A stretch of 64,000 nt of DNA from Hetaerina americana. Lineage: Eukaryota > Arthropoda > Insecta > Odonata > Calopterygidae. This document shows positions 1 through 11,100 of the stretch, one piece after another. The stretch lies in NCBI GenBank assembly GCA_022747635.1, contig JAKTNV010000020.1:467501-531500 (forward strand). The letters run 5' to 3'. How positions within the stretch are numbered: position 1 is the first letter of the stretch; every line of letters begins with the position of its first letter. The translations under genes were made by a program, and so were the position numbers. Under the pieces are notes generated by a model. That model saw only the letters and a program-made list of their open reading frames with translations. It was not told the origin of the DNA and made no database searches.

Positions 1-840
1 TATAAATCGCATAACCTTTGTTTTATTAATATTGATTCTCATTCCATATCTGTCGCACTGAATTTCCAATTCACTAAGCAATGCTTACAATCCCTTGCCT
101 TACTGACAAACTAAAGCTTGGTTATCAGGAAACCTGACTGATTTTACGAATTCCCCGCCCACTTTCATTCCTACCTCCAGTTCTTCCCATGCCACTTTAA
201 TCATTTCCTCTGCATACAGGTTGAACAGCAACGGTGATGATAGGCAACCCTGCCTTACACCTCTTCCTAACATTGCCCATCCGTTTCGGTTCCCCAACCG
301 CACCTGAGCAGTCTGAGACATGTACAAGTTGCGGATTAGGCTCCTTTCCCTCCAATCTATTCCTATTTTCTGCAATATACTCATTAGGTTTTCCCAATTC
401 ACTCCATCAAACGCTTATTGGAAATCTACGAAACAGGCAAATACCTCCTGGTTGTGTTCTATGTTCCTCTCTACTAATAATCTCATTACTGCAATGGCAT
501 CACGCGTACCTCTCCCCTTCCTCAACCCAAACTGATTGTCCCCTAAGTAATCATTTGCCCAACTCTCTATCCTTTTGTTTATGATCCTGAGAACAACTTT
601 AGCTGCGTGGGATATCAAACTAATTTTCCTATAGTCCTCACATGACATGGCCTTTACCTTTTTTGGAATAGGAACTAAAACTGATCTCACAAAGTCCTCC
701 GGCCAGATTACTTCCTCATAAATACTACGAATCAGCCCATATAGCCTCTTCCTCCCACATTTTCCTAAACATTTCAGTAGTTCCGCAGGAATGCTATCCA
801 CCCCCACGGCCTTATTTAGTTTCATCTCCCCTAATGCCCT
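1..840 (-). pseudogene. LINE reverse transcriptase, degenerate
   Basis: Reads from 825 with the RT start motif 'KAVGVDSIPAELLK', then 'VLVPIPKK' and 'GLRKGRGTRDAIAVMRLL' and, after a stop near 415, continues through 'QGCLSSPLLFNLYAEEM' to about 100. The catalytic box that is FADDQ in a better copy (near 63220) reads FPDNQ here (about 118-135), so this copy lacks a catalytic aspartate. The stop and the changed box show it is dead. In the living family this domain would reverse-transcribe element RNA at a nicked chromosomal target. Confidence 0.85.
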
Positions 841-2021
841 TCCTATCTCATTGTCTAGTATGCCTGGACCTAAGCTATCTTCCTCTAAATCATGTTCCTT
901 TTCTTTGTCTTACTTTGTTGGCCTAAGCTCTTTCCTATACAGTTCTTCTATGTATGCCTTTCATCTCTCTTGGATCTTTCCTGTGTCAACTATCATTTTA
1001 CCTGCCTTATCTCTCACTGTTAGCATAGATCTTCCTTTCTTACTTCCTGATAAAGATTTAACTTTGTTGTATAGCACCCCAATTTCACCCTTCCTCTGCA
1101 AACTTTCCATATCCTCGCACTGAGTCTTCCACCATGCTTCTTTTGCTTTATTTGTTGCCCGCCTCAATTTATTGTTTAACTCTCTGTACTTCATTTTGCC
1201 TAATTCTGTATTTACATTCTTCAATTTTCTCCTCTCATCCATCTTTGTAAACATCACATCCGTTATCCATGGTTTCCTAGTCCTTTTCGCGTTAACCGTT
1301 CCAATAGTGTCTTTTGCGGCTTTCCATAACCCTTTCTTGATACTTTCCCATTTTTCTTCGATAGTACTTAGCTCTTTACCATCCTCCATGATTTCCTCTA
1401 CCACCTGTTTGTACTCCTTCCTTTTCAAACCATTTAATGCTTCTACATTCCATTTTCTAACTCGCCGCCCCTGCCTTATCTTTTTGAAATGGACGCTACA
1501 TTTTATAACAACTAAATTGTGGTCAGAGTCCGCATCTGCTCCCGGGAAGCTGTGCGAATTTATCACACTGTTCCTAAACCTGTGTCTAACCAAAATATAA
1601 TCTAGCTGATACCTTTCTGAGTTACCTGGCATTTTTCATGCATACCTGCATCTTTTGTGGTGTCTAAACCAAGTGTTGGTGATGACTAACCCCTGTCTCC
1701 TGCAGAACTCAACTGCTTTCTCTCCGCAGTCATTCCTTGTGCCTAAACTGTAGTCCCCCACCTCATCACCATCTCTTCCTTCACCTACCGTCGCATTCCA
1801 GTCCCCCATCATTATCAAATATTTCCCTGTGGGAACACACCCGATTATGTCCTCTAGCTGATCGTATATCCTATCGACCTCTTCTTCCTTATGGTGGCTC
1901 GGTAGCATGTATACCTGAATAATAACCAAGTTCGTCGGTTCTGCTTTTATCTCTACTAGTAATAATCTATCCGTTACCTGCTCAATGTTGACTACGCTTT
2001 TTCCTACCTTTTTATTAAATA

Positions 2022-2774
2022 CGAGGGTCATCCGGAAAGTAGTACCCGTTCGTGCCGCATGAAGTGCTGACGACGCGAGTAGCCGCTGGACGAGGTCAGA
2101 TAGCTTCAGTGGCTTGTCTGCCTTCTCTGAGCCAAGTTGCGTGACGCTAGCATTGCCTGTGTTGTTTCTGTGATTGTTTACAATGTTTAAAAAAATTGAG
2201 AACGCCGCCAGTTGTGAAGTGAGGGCAGTGATTAAATTCCTCAATGCAAGAAACGTTCGCCCATGTGATATTCATCGCCAATTAAAGGAGGTGTATGGAG
2301 ACAATGTAATGGACGAGTCGTCTGTTCGGCGGTGGTGTCGCAACTTCAACATGGGGAGGGGGAACACACACGACGATGAGCGTTCGGGGAGACCGTCTGT
2401 CATTACAGACCAACTGGTGAGCTCAGTTGACGAATTCGTGAGGAACGATCGGCGCGTCACAATTGATGACATCTGTGAGCATTTTCCCAATGTTTCTCGA
2501 ACAATTGTTCATGAAATTGTTAAACACCATCTGCATTATGCAAAAATTTGTGCAAGATGGGTCCCTCGCGTATCTCAATGAGCTGGCGGCGAAGGACTAT
2601 GCAGCAGGAATACAGAAACTTGTCACACGTTATGACAAATGCCTTAATTTGCTTGGAGATTATGTTGAGAAGTAGTTTAAAGTATCCTCTTTCAAATAAA
2701 TTTTTTTATGTTTGTTAATATTTACTTTTGTGTCTTTATTTCACGAACGGGTACTACTTTCCGGATGACCCTCG
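2022..2774 (+). mobile_element. Internally deleted mariner element
   Basis: A 753-bp element bounded by 33-bp terminal inverted repeats that are perfect by eye (2022-2054 and 2742-2774, outer sequence CGAGGGTCATCCGG) and by TA target-site duplications (2020-2021, 2775-2776). It sits inside LINE copy A and is therefore younger. It encodes the two ends of a mariner transposase but lacks the catalytic middle, so it could only move with a transposase supplied in trans. The perfect TIRs suggest recent movement. Confidence 0.93.
2183..2675 (+). pseudogene. Mariner transposase with catalytic core deleted
   Basis: The ATG at 2183 opens a frame to a stop at 2581 that carries the mariner paired-type helix-turn-helix region: 'MDESSVRRWCRNFNMGRG', 'DDERSGRPSVITDQLV' and 'KICARWVP'. 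Right after ARWVP the sequence jumps, shifted by one frame, into the family's C-terminal tail ('YAAGIQKLVTRYDKCLNL', 'GDYVEK', stop near 2675). About half of a normal 340-residue transposase, including all D,D(34)D residues, is missing. What remains is mainly the DNA-binding part. Whether it is expressed cannot be seen. Confidence 0.85.
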
Positions 2775-2980
2775 TACTATGGCAACCCCTCGCTGGCTCT
2801 CGTCCCCGTATTAATCTATAATTATCACTCCAGTAATCCCCGCTATCTTTCCATCTCTCCCCGCATAGATTTAAGATATCTATTTTTTCCCTTTTTATCT
2901 CTTGCTTAATATTCTCCAATTTCCCTGTCCTCGTCATTGTCCTAACATTCCACGTTCCTATTCTAACTAATGTGGTCTTC

Positions 2981-3198
2981 AAGAAGTTCTCTCGGGTTTC
3001 CCACCGGGTCAGGTTGCAGTACACCGACGTTTCGAAGGCTGACTCTGCCATCGTCTTCAGGGTGAAGTCCGTCGACTTCACCCTGAAGACGATGGCAGAG
3101 TCAGCCTTCGAAACGTCGGTGTACTGCAACCTGACCCGGTGGGAAACCCGAGAGAACTTCTTGAATACCATACGCCAGGAAAACCTGAGATCCTTCAT
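2981..3198. mobile_element. Palindromic PLE-derived mini-element with hammerhead-like cores
   Basis: An insertion into LINE copy A flanked by a 13-nt direct repeat TAATGTGGTCTTC (2968-2980 and 3199-3211). Positions 2981-3069 and 3074-3162 form 89-bp inverted arms, perfect by eye, around a 4-nt spacer. A 36-bp tail (3163-3198) is unique to one side. Each arm carries a hammerhead-like core: CTGAAGA, a stem-loop, then GAAAC, at 3083-3114 on + and 3029-3060 on -. The arm sequence resembles the ends of the PLE-related insertion at 13131-14324 ('TRWETRENF' against 'TRWKTQENF' in translation). Confidence 0.8.
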
Positions 3199-3580
3199 TA
3201 ATGTGGTCTTCTTCTCCTGCGTCTTCTGTCCTGCTGCTGCCAGTTTTCCCTTGCAAGGGTTTCGTGGGATGACGACCGCAGAAGCCTTGCCTCCTCCACT
3301 GCCGGGCACAACGAATGGCCGATTGAGCCGAGCCGCGTAGTTGCCAGGACTCAAAATCTCTGTATTGCCCATCATTTAAATCTCTGGAATGATAATTGAT
3401 GTGGTTTCTCGTTGCCTTCCTCAATAGTGTTTTTAACGTGACACCATCACTGACTGGCCACCCCACTGGGGTCAGACACCATTGAAACCGCCTCACTGAG
3501 GAAGAGACACTTCGTGGACTACCTTTTATCTGGCTCCTAACCTTCGACCTATCTGGCATGGGTGACCCTACCAGGAGCAA
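3101..3580 (-). pseudogene. Leader ORF at the 5' end of the LINE
   Basis: A reading frame starts '[18 protein letters not shown]' at 3580 and runs toward the endonuclease. The same start and reading recur at 26258 in another LINE copy ('MLLVGTPMPDRLKVRSQT') and, decayed, near 7530. This suggests a short conserved first ORF, or an N-terminal extension, preceding and overlapping the endonuclease frame, as some RTE-clade elements have. No domain is recognised. The last part of this frame, below about 3199, is read through the inserted mini-element and is not original. Confidence 0.45.
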
Positions 3581-3667
3581 TTATTATGACCCCAGCCAGC
3601 ACAGCTCTGGGGGTCATCGGAGTGCACAAGCCCTTCCGCCACATCATAGTTCTATTCTGGGAAGGGA

Positions 3668-3840
<173 letters not shown>

Positions 3841-4118
3841 GTGGGTCATGGCAGTCTATGGGGTAGAGCATTGGACTACTGATGGTAGGTCATGGTAGAG
3901 TTCACCCAGTACTAAGCCCGACGGTGTGTGAAATTCATATATCGGGGAAGGGGGGGGGGCAGTTCCTTTCCCTGATCTGGTTATGGTTTCCCAGGAAGAT
4001 CTGGCACCCGAAAAATCACATAGCTTGGGTGGAGCTCAGGTGCCCAAGGAATTGCCTGGGGAATCGAACCCGGGACCCTCTGGTCAGTAGTCCAACCCCT
4101 GGACTACCGAGAACCACA
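3841..4118 (-). mobile_element. tRNA-derived SINE, minus copy abutting a plus-strand head
   Basis: On the minus strand from 4118 the copy begins with a tRNA-like head: box A-like 'AGTCCAGGGGTTGGACTA' and box B-like 'GGGTTCGATTCC' near 4060. A body follows that matches the copy at 10413-10655 ('CCCAAGCTATGTGATTTTTC', 'ATCTTCCTGGGAAACCATAA') and ends near 3905. Bases 3841-3882 are a second head in the opposite orientation ('GGTAGAGCATTGGACTACTG'). The two give a short tail-to-tail arrangement. Confidence 0.75.
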
Positions 4119-4200
4119 TACACACACAAAAAAAATATTTATATATATATATACATATATATAAATATATACATATATATATATGTGTGTGTGTGTCTTT
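4119..4200. repeat. CA/AT/TG compound microsatellite
   Basis: CACACA, then alternating ATATAT/ACATAT, then TGTGTG. Not coding. Confidence 0.9.
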
Positions 4201-4358
4201 CTTCTTTGGTGGGTGAAACTTCCATCTGATGCTGTTCTCTTGGCAAAAGAATCGGGGCATTTGATAAAGTTTGGTCAGTTTCCTTTTTCGTTTTACCTAT
4301 TTTATTTTTGTGTTCAATTCTGCCATCCAAATGTTATATGTACATAAATATATACATA

Positions 4359-5598
4359 TGAGGGTGGTCCCAGAAGTACCCGACCCGACAAGGAAATAAC
4401 AAATATTTTTAGAAAAAAATGTATTTATTTTTCAACATAATCTCTTTTCAGCTATATACACTTTTCTTAGCGATGTTCAATAAGTTCAATACCCTTTTTA
4501 TGCTAAGAACTGTCTTGTTCCTCAAAATAGCCATTAACTGCCAACATCACTTCTTCACGGTTAGAGAATCTTTGACCACAGAGGCATTTTTTCAAGTTTG
4601 CGAACAGAAAATTATCCTAAGGGGGTAAATCTGGCAAATAAGGTGCATAAGGTAGCAATTCCAACTTTACTTCATGGATTTCGGCAATTTCAATAACAGA
4701 TGAGCTGGTGCATCGTCTTGATGAAACAATATTTTCTTCTTAGCCAAATGCGGCCGCTTTTGCTTGATTTCTTCGCTCAAACGTTGCAATAAGTTAGCAT
4801 AATACTTGATGTTGATAGTTTTCCCATGCCTATGTATGGCCTGCCTGCAGATGAAAGGGTCTTCACCTTCTTTGGAGTGGGTTCTCCCTATTGAATTCAT
4901 TGTTTTGATTGTTCTTTTGTCTTGGTTGTGAAGTAATGGACCCATTTTTCATCCATGGTTATGAAACGGCACAAAAATTTTGCTTTGTTTCTGCGAAACT
5001 TTGCTAAATACTCAATTGAAATATCTTCACAACACTGGTTTTGCTCGAGTTTGAGCAAACGCGGCATCATCCATCTTGCACACAGCTTTCTCATGTCCAA
5101 ATTTTCAGATAATATGCGATATATTGCACTTTTTGAAATGCCTGCTACGTCTGCTAGCTTGCACACTTTCAGTCATCCAGTATCACTTTGTAGATTTTCT
5201 TCACCGTTTCTGGAGTCCTCACCTCATTTGGTTGACCAATGCGATGCCTGTCTTGAAAGCTCGTACGGCCTCATTTAAACTCTCCGACCCATAATTTTAC
5301 CGTTGTAATCTAAGGAGCAGACTCACCCAGAGGAGAATGCAGTTCAGCTTCTATATTGGGTGGATTGAGGCCTTTCAAATGAAAGTATTGTATCACATAA
5401 CAAAGACCAATGTTCTACTTTTCACAAATTCACTGAAAACGTTCACTATTGATGGCCGCCACACAAATACTAAAGAACGTGGCATCTTCAGACTTGAAAC
5501 ATATGCTTTATAGATTGCGTACATTCTAGTGCAGGGAAATGTTTCAAACTACTACTGCCATCTCTAGGTCAGACCGGGTACTTATGGGACCACCCTTG
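4359..5598 (-). mobile_element. Full-length but dead mariner element
   Basis: A 1240-bp element with TA target-site duplications (4357-4358, 5599-5600) and inverted ends TGAGGGTGGTCCCAGAAGTA and CAAGGGTGGTCCCATAAGTA. The length is normal for mariner. The transposase lies on the minus strand and is broken. End divergence and frame damage make it older than the mariner at 2022. Confidence 0.88.
4640..5300 (-). pseudogene. Mariner transposase, degenerate
   Basis: The frame at 5166 gives 'CKLADVAGISKSAIYRIL' (helix-turn-helix), 'MRKLCARWMMPRLL' and 'FITMDEKWVHYFTTKTKEQ', the region of the first catalytic Asp. After stops and a frame change the frame from 4945 gives 'KRPHLAKKKILFHQDDAPAH', the second catalytic block. 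The closing third Asp block cannot be read cleanly. Several stops and at least one frameshift make it a relic. Confidence 0.85.
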
Positions 5599-5600
5599 TA

Positions 5601-6557
5601 CATATGGAGCAAAAATGTTCTGCCTTATTCATTTCTCTTCAACCTTCTCGGAAAAGGGGTGCAATCGAAATATTATGTATAATATAATGAAATTTCCCTT
5701 GTGAAAACTGATTTAAATTTACAATTATCTTACCAGACAAATAAAAATTCCATAAACTTGACAATCGTGAATTGAGAATTTTCTGCATTTCAGAATGATA
5801 TACTTTCCATGCTTACACAAGGGCTTACATTTGTAAGATTTGTAGTACATAAAAAATAGTAAATAAATGCTGTATTCATTTCAATCCCTAGGCTTATGTA
5901 GGACACATAAATTTGAGAAAATAAGAGTCCCGAAAATAATATTGGCAGGATACTTTTTAACAGAATTTATTTTTTAGGATAAAATTCATAATTAAAAAAA
6001 TTGCAAATAAATTGGCAAGAATATAATGCATTGTGTGCCTTCGTCGCAGTTGCTTGGATGATCATGGAATGTCCATATCAGAACTCCAATATTTGGAGCA
6101 GAATGAGTGAGTGGAAGCCATTGGCATGCGTGCCAAGAGTAGGCGGCCACCTGGGGGTGGGGTTGGCCATCATGGCTGCATTGGCGTACATCCTCATTGA
6201 AGAGAATTAATTAAAATGATAATTCTGAGTGAAACCTATGCTAACAACTGTGAGAGAAAAAAGAATTAAAAATTGTTTTTCCATCTAAAAAATTTTCAGT
6301 AAATCATATCTAAATGGGACCTAGGCTATGTTACTTTAGCAATCTTTACTATATTTTGGCAAAACATTTGAACCCCCCACTCTGTAATGCCTCGGCATGA
6401 CGTGTCCCCAAGCAAACATTTATTTTCAGATTTATATATATATACGACGATGTGCATACAAAATATATAGAATAGTTTCATTGTATTAGATGTGAAGCAG
6501 GTACAAGCAAGTAACCGAGTTTGTAAGTTTGGAGGCGGAAGATGGGTAGGGGCTGAC
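5601..6557. other. AT-rich non-coding DNA with one small unexplained ORF
   Basis: No repeat family or host exon is recognised. The one distinctive part is a locally GC-richer stretch (about 6030-6210) open on the plus strand from an upstream frame to TAA at 6208. It encodes a hydrophobic C-terminus ('GLAIMAALAYILIEEN'). I find no homology in it and do not call it a gene. Confidence 0.5.
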
Positions 6558-6751
6558 CTCCTGAGAGCCTTCTCATAATCTCTTGGACGGCAACCGCCAT
6601 GGCCATTGGTGTGGTGGTGCTGGCTGCTCCTCGGCTGCTTCTTCCGCTTCTCCGGCGATATTGTGGCGGGGAACAGTTGATTCAGTGCATACTGTTTCAT
6701 GAAGCCTTCCAATATTGTTATAACATTAGGAGAGGCAGGCAGTCTAACCAA
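6558..6751 (-). CDS. MSL3: MSL3 coding exon 5 (MRG domain, N-terminal part)
   Basis: The acceptor TTTCTTTCAAAG at 6752 opens the frame in phase 0 with 'LVRLPASPNVITILEGFM', followed by 'KQYALNQLFPATISPEKR'. This is the second block of the MRG domain, the surface that binds the other MSL subunits, and it follows directly from 'LEDDGDLITCRNK' of exon 4. The family-typical acidic/helical continuation is not found. The frame turns into a Lys/His/Arg-rich linker, and the best donor is AGGAG|GTCAGC at 6558 (phase 2). The 5' edge is secure; the 3' edge is tentative. Later MRG exons were not found to the left. Confidence 0.8.
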
Positions 6752-7477
6752 CTTTGAAAGAAATATTTTTTTCAATGAAGGAAATAAATGAACATAAATA
6801 CACAGTAAAGAGCCAGAAATACATCAGCACTTACAATTAGATTTGGGATGATGCCAGTTGAATATTTAAAGATTTTTTGGGTTGTTTTGGGTTTAAGGTC
6901 TCCTATGTTTAATCCTGGACATTATTTAAAAATTATGATTCCAATTTCACAGTAAATAATTGAAATGCTCCAAATGATTACCACTAGGTTTTGTACAACA
7001 AGAGACTTCCAAACCTTGATTCCACTATTATAAACATTGTTCGCCTTGTATGAGAAGCTTAATCATATTAGACTCTCAAGCAAAACAGTCAAAATTCCAT
7101 TTAATCAAATCATGTTGAAAGAAGATTCACCAACTGATTGCATAAAAAGAACTTGCTTGGAAGCTCAATTCCAGCATGACATCAAATTAGTGCATGCGTT
7201 TGAGTCGGCGCATAATGTCAAGCATGGAAGAACATGATACATGACATGTTTTGAAGATGTATCAGAAGATTAGAGATGATAATTCCCAGGAAGATATTAG
7301 GTAGTTCAAAAAATCACACCTAAGATAAGAATTCAGCCGCTGCATACAAATTTCAAAAAACATTATAGGCATGGTTTACAGATTATTTCCTAAAAAATTC
7401 AGATTTATCTTCATCAGTCCTCTGCATTGACTACAAACTTAACATTAGAGGAACAGCTTGCATCCTCTGATGACCCT
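6752..7477. other. MSL3 intron, unrecognised AT-rich sequence
   Basis: I see no exon, repeat family or convincing ORF between the exon 5 acceptor and the LINE fragment at 7478. Confidence 0.5.
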
Positions 7478-8245
7478 TAAATCTGTATTGCATGGGGCGA
7501 TGGCATATGCTCCTGGTAGGTTTAGATAGGTCGCAGGGAGGATGAAAAGTAGCCCACACTGTGTCTCCTCCTCAGTGAGGCAGCTTCAAAGGCATCAGAC
7601 CCTAATGTGTTATGGTCATCAGTATGTTGGTGTCACGTTAAAAACAGTATTGATGAAGGCATTAGGAAACTACATTAATTATTTATCCAATGGCCTCATG
7701 ATGGACAAATTTATGAGTCATTGCAACTAGAGGACATGGGCCATGTGTCGTGCTTGGCAGTGGGAGAGGCTGGGGTTTTGCAGTATTCATCTCACGAAAT
7801 CCTTGCAAAGCAAAATTGACAGCAGCAGCACTGAAGAGGACCAATCCAGGGAGAATAGGACTTGGAATATTAGGGCAATAGAGAAGGAGAGGGAAATGAA
7901 AAAGATGGGAGAAATAGAGGAAATAGAAAGGTTTTTGTGAGGTGAAATGGAATAACAGCAGGGATCACTGGAGTGATAATTATAGAGTAATATAAAGCAG
8001 AGTGGAAGGATGTCAGTTAGGGGGGGCCATAATAGTAAATAAAAAGGTAGGAAGAGGCAGAGTAAACGTAGAGCAACCAATGGTCTCTGCCATTGCTCAG
8101 GTATGCATTCCATCAGGGAATAAGAAGTCAATAAGGTATGCGATCAATTATGAGACATGATTGCAGGTGTTGCTGATGGGAAACATTTAATAGTAATTGT
8201 GGAATGGAATGTGATGTTAGGCAGCTGTGTGTAAAGTCTACGAGC
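7478..8245 (+). mobile_element. RTE-like LINE fragment (5' leader and endonuclease)
   Basis: A decayed plus-strand copy of the LINE seen at 1-3657. The leader reads 'CVSSSVRQLQRHQTLMCYGH' near 7565. The endonuclease start is reduced to 'TWNIRAIEKEREM' near 7862, and remnants of 'DQL..DMIAGVADGKHL' and 'EWNVMLG' lie near 8150-8215. Many stops. No RT remains. It is more diverged than the other copies. Confidence 0.7.
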
Positions 8246-9959
8246 AATAAATTAAAACACAACTAAGATGGTACTTATAATCATCAACAAGTTAGCTTTT
8301 AAATATAGCATTGTACACAGCTGGAAACATCTACATTGTCATTATTAAGCCTTCAGAAAGAATCTGCAAAATATGACTCATTCATTGGACTGATATTCTC
8401 TCTTCGATTGATATCCATGTTGAGCAGAAATTTGGGTAGTTTTCAACGCAATCAACTGTGAACATCAGGTATGATCAGTGTTCCCGGGTCAGTTTTATAA
8501 ATACTGATAGTTGATACATTGCATTTGATTGCACGTCCGCTTTTCTTTCACTATGCCTTGACATTATACACACTAATTCCCTTAAGAGAATAGAATATCA
8601 CTCACAAGTTGAGTTTTGAACCTCCAGTTTGGAATAAATATGCAACCAATCAAAGAATTTAGGACAGGGTGTATACCTTTTCTAAAATGTATCAATCATA
8701 AGCTAGCACTAGAAATTTGATTTTTTCACTTGCAGAGCAACCACTATTGTTGAAGTTGACAGTGGTGTATAGATAGGTACAAGTTTTAAAGCAACATATG
8801 ATAAATGCCATTAAATGAAAGAAATTCTGAAATCAGTCAAAATGAAGAGATGGATTCACTTATCCAGTATGGCAATTCATACAACTAGGAAATTATCAGT
8901 TCTATTTCTCATGATGTATGTGGTATGCTACTCAGTTGAAATCAGATGGTATCCAGAGTTTCAAGAATAGGGTATATACCTGGTTACTTGCTCACCCACT
9001 TTACTCATTGGATGAATTCTTTTGTGACAATCTTCATCACATTTAAGAACTTATGTTTATATATTAAGTAATATTATGATTGACGACATTTAATATGGTT
9101 GTACCATTTTTAAAATGAATAAAGTATTATTATTATTATTATTATTATTATGTTTACAACTACACAACCAACTAGCTTTTTTGTGTTCATTAAACATTCA
9201 ATGTCTTTCCTGAATATCAACTCACAAATCTGAGAAACATTGCCTGTAAATACTCACCAACAGGGAGAATACCTAAATATCAGCTAAAAACCACACAATA
9301 TTAAGCAGTTAAAAATTAGAAATAAATTTTTTCGGTTATTTTTTTCTAACTTTTATCCTCAGATCATTGTTCCAATCACTCAAAAGCAAAGCATTTTAGT
9401 TGTGCATAAGGGCTGATTTAAAAAAAAAACCAAATACTTAAGTTAATGTACAAGGGTTGGCACTAACTCCTTCGAAAATACAATCGTTGGCGGTTGTAGT
9501 ATTGGAAAAAGTTTCCTTTCAGTAAGCCCCACCTCACCCTAGAACGATAACAGTTTTATCCATGTAAGGTAGTGCAACTGGTTTCCTTAAATACGATTTC
9601 TTTAGCATTAAAATTATAACAGAAACTAAGAGTTGCATAAAATGTTGAAATGATGATAAGCTCATGGGATCATAAGAGAGAAGATTATCCTACAGTATTG
9701 CTTTTCGACATTAAAGGTGTGAATCAACCTTGGGAAATGGAAAGAAGGTAGCTCAAAGATGCTATGGCCAAACTTTGACTGAGAAGAAGACATGAGAATA
9801 GAGAGAGCAGAAAGGTGGATTTAGTTAGTGCAGATACGAGCTTTAAAAATTTACGTTCACGTGCTCCTAAATGGCCAATGCTTCCATCTCAACTGCCACT
9901 TTAATACAAAAGAAAGGCTACAAGGCAACAACTCATGACGTCAGGCCTACGGGAAGAAT
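8246..9959. other. MSL3 intron, mostly unrecognised; short (ATT)n at 9128-9153
   Basis: AT-rich DNA without a supported exon. A trinucleotide run (ATT)n is at 9128-9153, preceded by AATAAAG. Nothing else is assignable. Confidence 0.5.
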
Positions 9960-10165
9960 GAAATGGATGTTGAATTCTAGTGTTTGTGATTGAAAACGTC
10001 CTGGCAGAAAGTTAGAAGAGCGACTACAACAATGTCTTTTCAAAAATGTGAACTAAGCAATGCGCCACATAAAAGTGAAGAGGACGTCGTGTAAGAAGGA
10101 ATTGATAACCTTGGTGACAATAACAGCCAAAGTGATTCCGTAGCAGATGATAAATTTCTGGGATT
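9960..10165 (+). pseudogene. Possible pogo/Tigger transposase C-terminal relic
   Basis: One frame reads 'FQKCELSNAPHKSEEDVV' (about 10035-10090) and then 'NSQSDSVADDKFLGFYNK', which resembles the C-terminal tail after the catalytic domain of pogo/Tigger-type transposases (consensus F-K-C-x-I-S-N-x-x-D/S-x-x-E-D). Upstream frames are full of stops. Weak assignment; it could be chance. Confidence 0.35.
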
Positions 10166-10412
10166 TTACAATAAATAAACAGTGACATTTTTGTAACTGC
10201 TTATCTTTTAATGTAACCATTTAAATTTTAAGTATTAAGGGTTTATATCAAAATACTTTTATCCTTTTCTCCCTGATCAAAGTATTTAATGCAAGTTTTT
10301 ACATTTAAAATGAAAGGGTGTCTTATGGGCTGGGAAAATATGGCATATAACATCTCAGTAGGTTCCTAACTCTTTAATAAAAAAACAAATGTTTGGTTAT
10401 TTTAAGAATTAT

Positions 10413-10655
10413 ATTTATGTGGGTCGCAGTAGTCCAGGGGGTAGAGTGTTGGACTACTGAACGGAGGGCCCGGGTTCGATTATCAGGCAAGCCTCTCTGG
10501 GCACCTGCAGCTCCACCCAAGCTATGTGATTTTTCGGGTACCAGATCTTCCTGGGAAACCATAACCGGCACTGGGAAAGGAACTGGCCACCTTTTACCAT
10601 ACCCTGCTAATGAGTGAATTTTGCATGCCATATAGGGCTTAGTACTTGAATCGGT
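10413..10655 (+). mobile_element. tRNA-derived SINE
   Basis: A tRNA-like head with box A-like 'GGTAGAGTGTTGGACTA' and box B 'GGGTTCGATTAT' (near 10470) is followed by a roughly 170-bp body shared with the copy at 3905-4118. The head cannot fold as a functional tRNA gene. It is a retroposed copy transcribed, if at all, by RNA polymerase III from the internal boxes. No coding capacity. Confidence 0.75.
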
Positions 10656-10659
10656 CCAA

Positions 10660-11100
10660 ACATTGCTGCAAAAATCATTTGCGCAATTGCTTTTAATCCG
10701 CACACAGCAAACGTGGCATCCACCTTGCGCAGAGCTTTTGCATCCCTAATTCCTAGATGTTTTGTACCCTTCCTTCCCATATCCCCACGGCCTTAGCTAT
10801 CTCCCTCACCTTCACACGCCTGTTGTCCAACACAATATCGTGACCATTTCCAGGGTGGTTGTGGTTTTTGGCCGTCCTTCACGTGTGTCACCTTCGAGGG
10901 ATGTGCGACCACGTTTAAATTCAGCTGCCAACTTTTTAACGGTTGACATTGAAGGGTCAGAGTCCACATACACTTTTGTCAACTTTGGATTAATTTTCTT
11001 AATGGTCAATACATCCAAAACTAAGAATTTTATGACCACTCGAAATTCAAGACATTTTCCATTTTTAACGAAAAACGCAAAAGACGTCTACTGCAACAAT
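10660..11100 (-). pseudogene. Mariner transposase N-terminal relic
   Basis: The frame starting 'MVIKFLVLDVLTIKKINPKL' (from 11039) contains 'MSTVKKLAAEFKRGRTSLEG' and 'DTREGRPKTTTT', the second helix-turn-helix and linker of cecropia-type mariners. After a frame change, 'KSSAQGGCHVCC' near 10700 corresponds to the 'LCARWVP' region. The catalytic domain is absent and terminal repeats were not found. It is a 5'-only fragment of a lineage different from those at 2022 and 58944. Confidence 0.75.

Larger units (their letters stand above)
961..2966 (-). pseudogene. LINE APE endonuclease and linker, interrupted
   Basis: The endonuclease starts near 2966 with 'RIGTWNVRTMTRTGKLENI' and continues with a segment ending 'DSGDYWSDNYRLIRG' near 2800. 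It is cut by the mariner at 2022-2774, then resumes with 'LIMMGDWNATVGEGRDGD' (near 1800) and 'SDHNLVVIKCSV' (near 1520), the Asn/Asp motifs of the APE fold. From about 1480 to 961 follows a Lys/Arg-rich linker before the RT. A stop near 1636 splits the frame. The family cleaves target DNA for target-primed reverse transcription; this copy cannot. Confidence 0.8.
1..3657 (-). mobile_element. RTE-like non-LTR retrotransposon (LINE) copy A
   Basis: A degenerate minus-strand LINE. From its 5' side near 3657 it reads a leader ORF, an APE-type endonuclease (start of domain near 2966) and a reverse transcriptase (840 to 1); its 3' end lies beyond the window. Two younger elements interrupt it: a mariner at 2022-2774 and a palindromic PLE-like insert at 2981-3198, each with a target-site duplication. 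The same family recurs at 7478, 16358, 20148, 27611 and 62357. The 'RTE-like' label rests on the craniofacial-development-protein-2-like endonuclease and on short TAA/ATT-type 3' tails of sister copies; clade is inferred, not tested. Confidence 0.85.

Noticed and set aside
10413..10500. Possible tRNA gene (box A and box B present)
   Set aside because: No plausible acceptor stem or cloverleaf, and the sequence continues into a body shared with another SINE copy.
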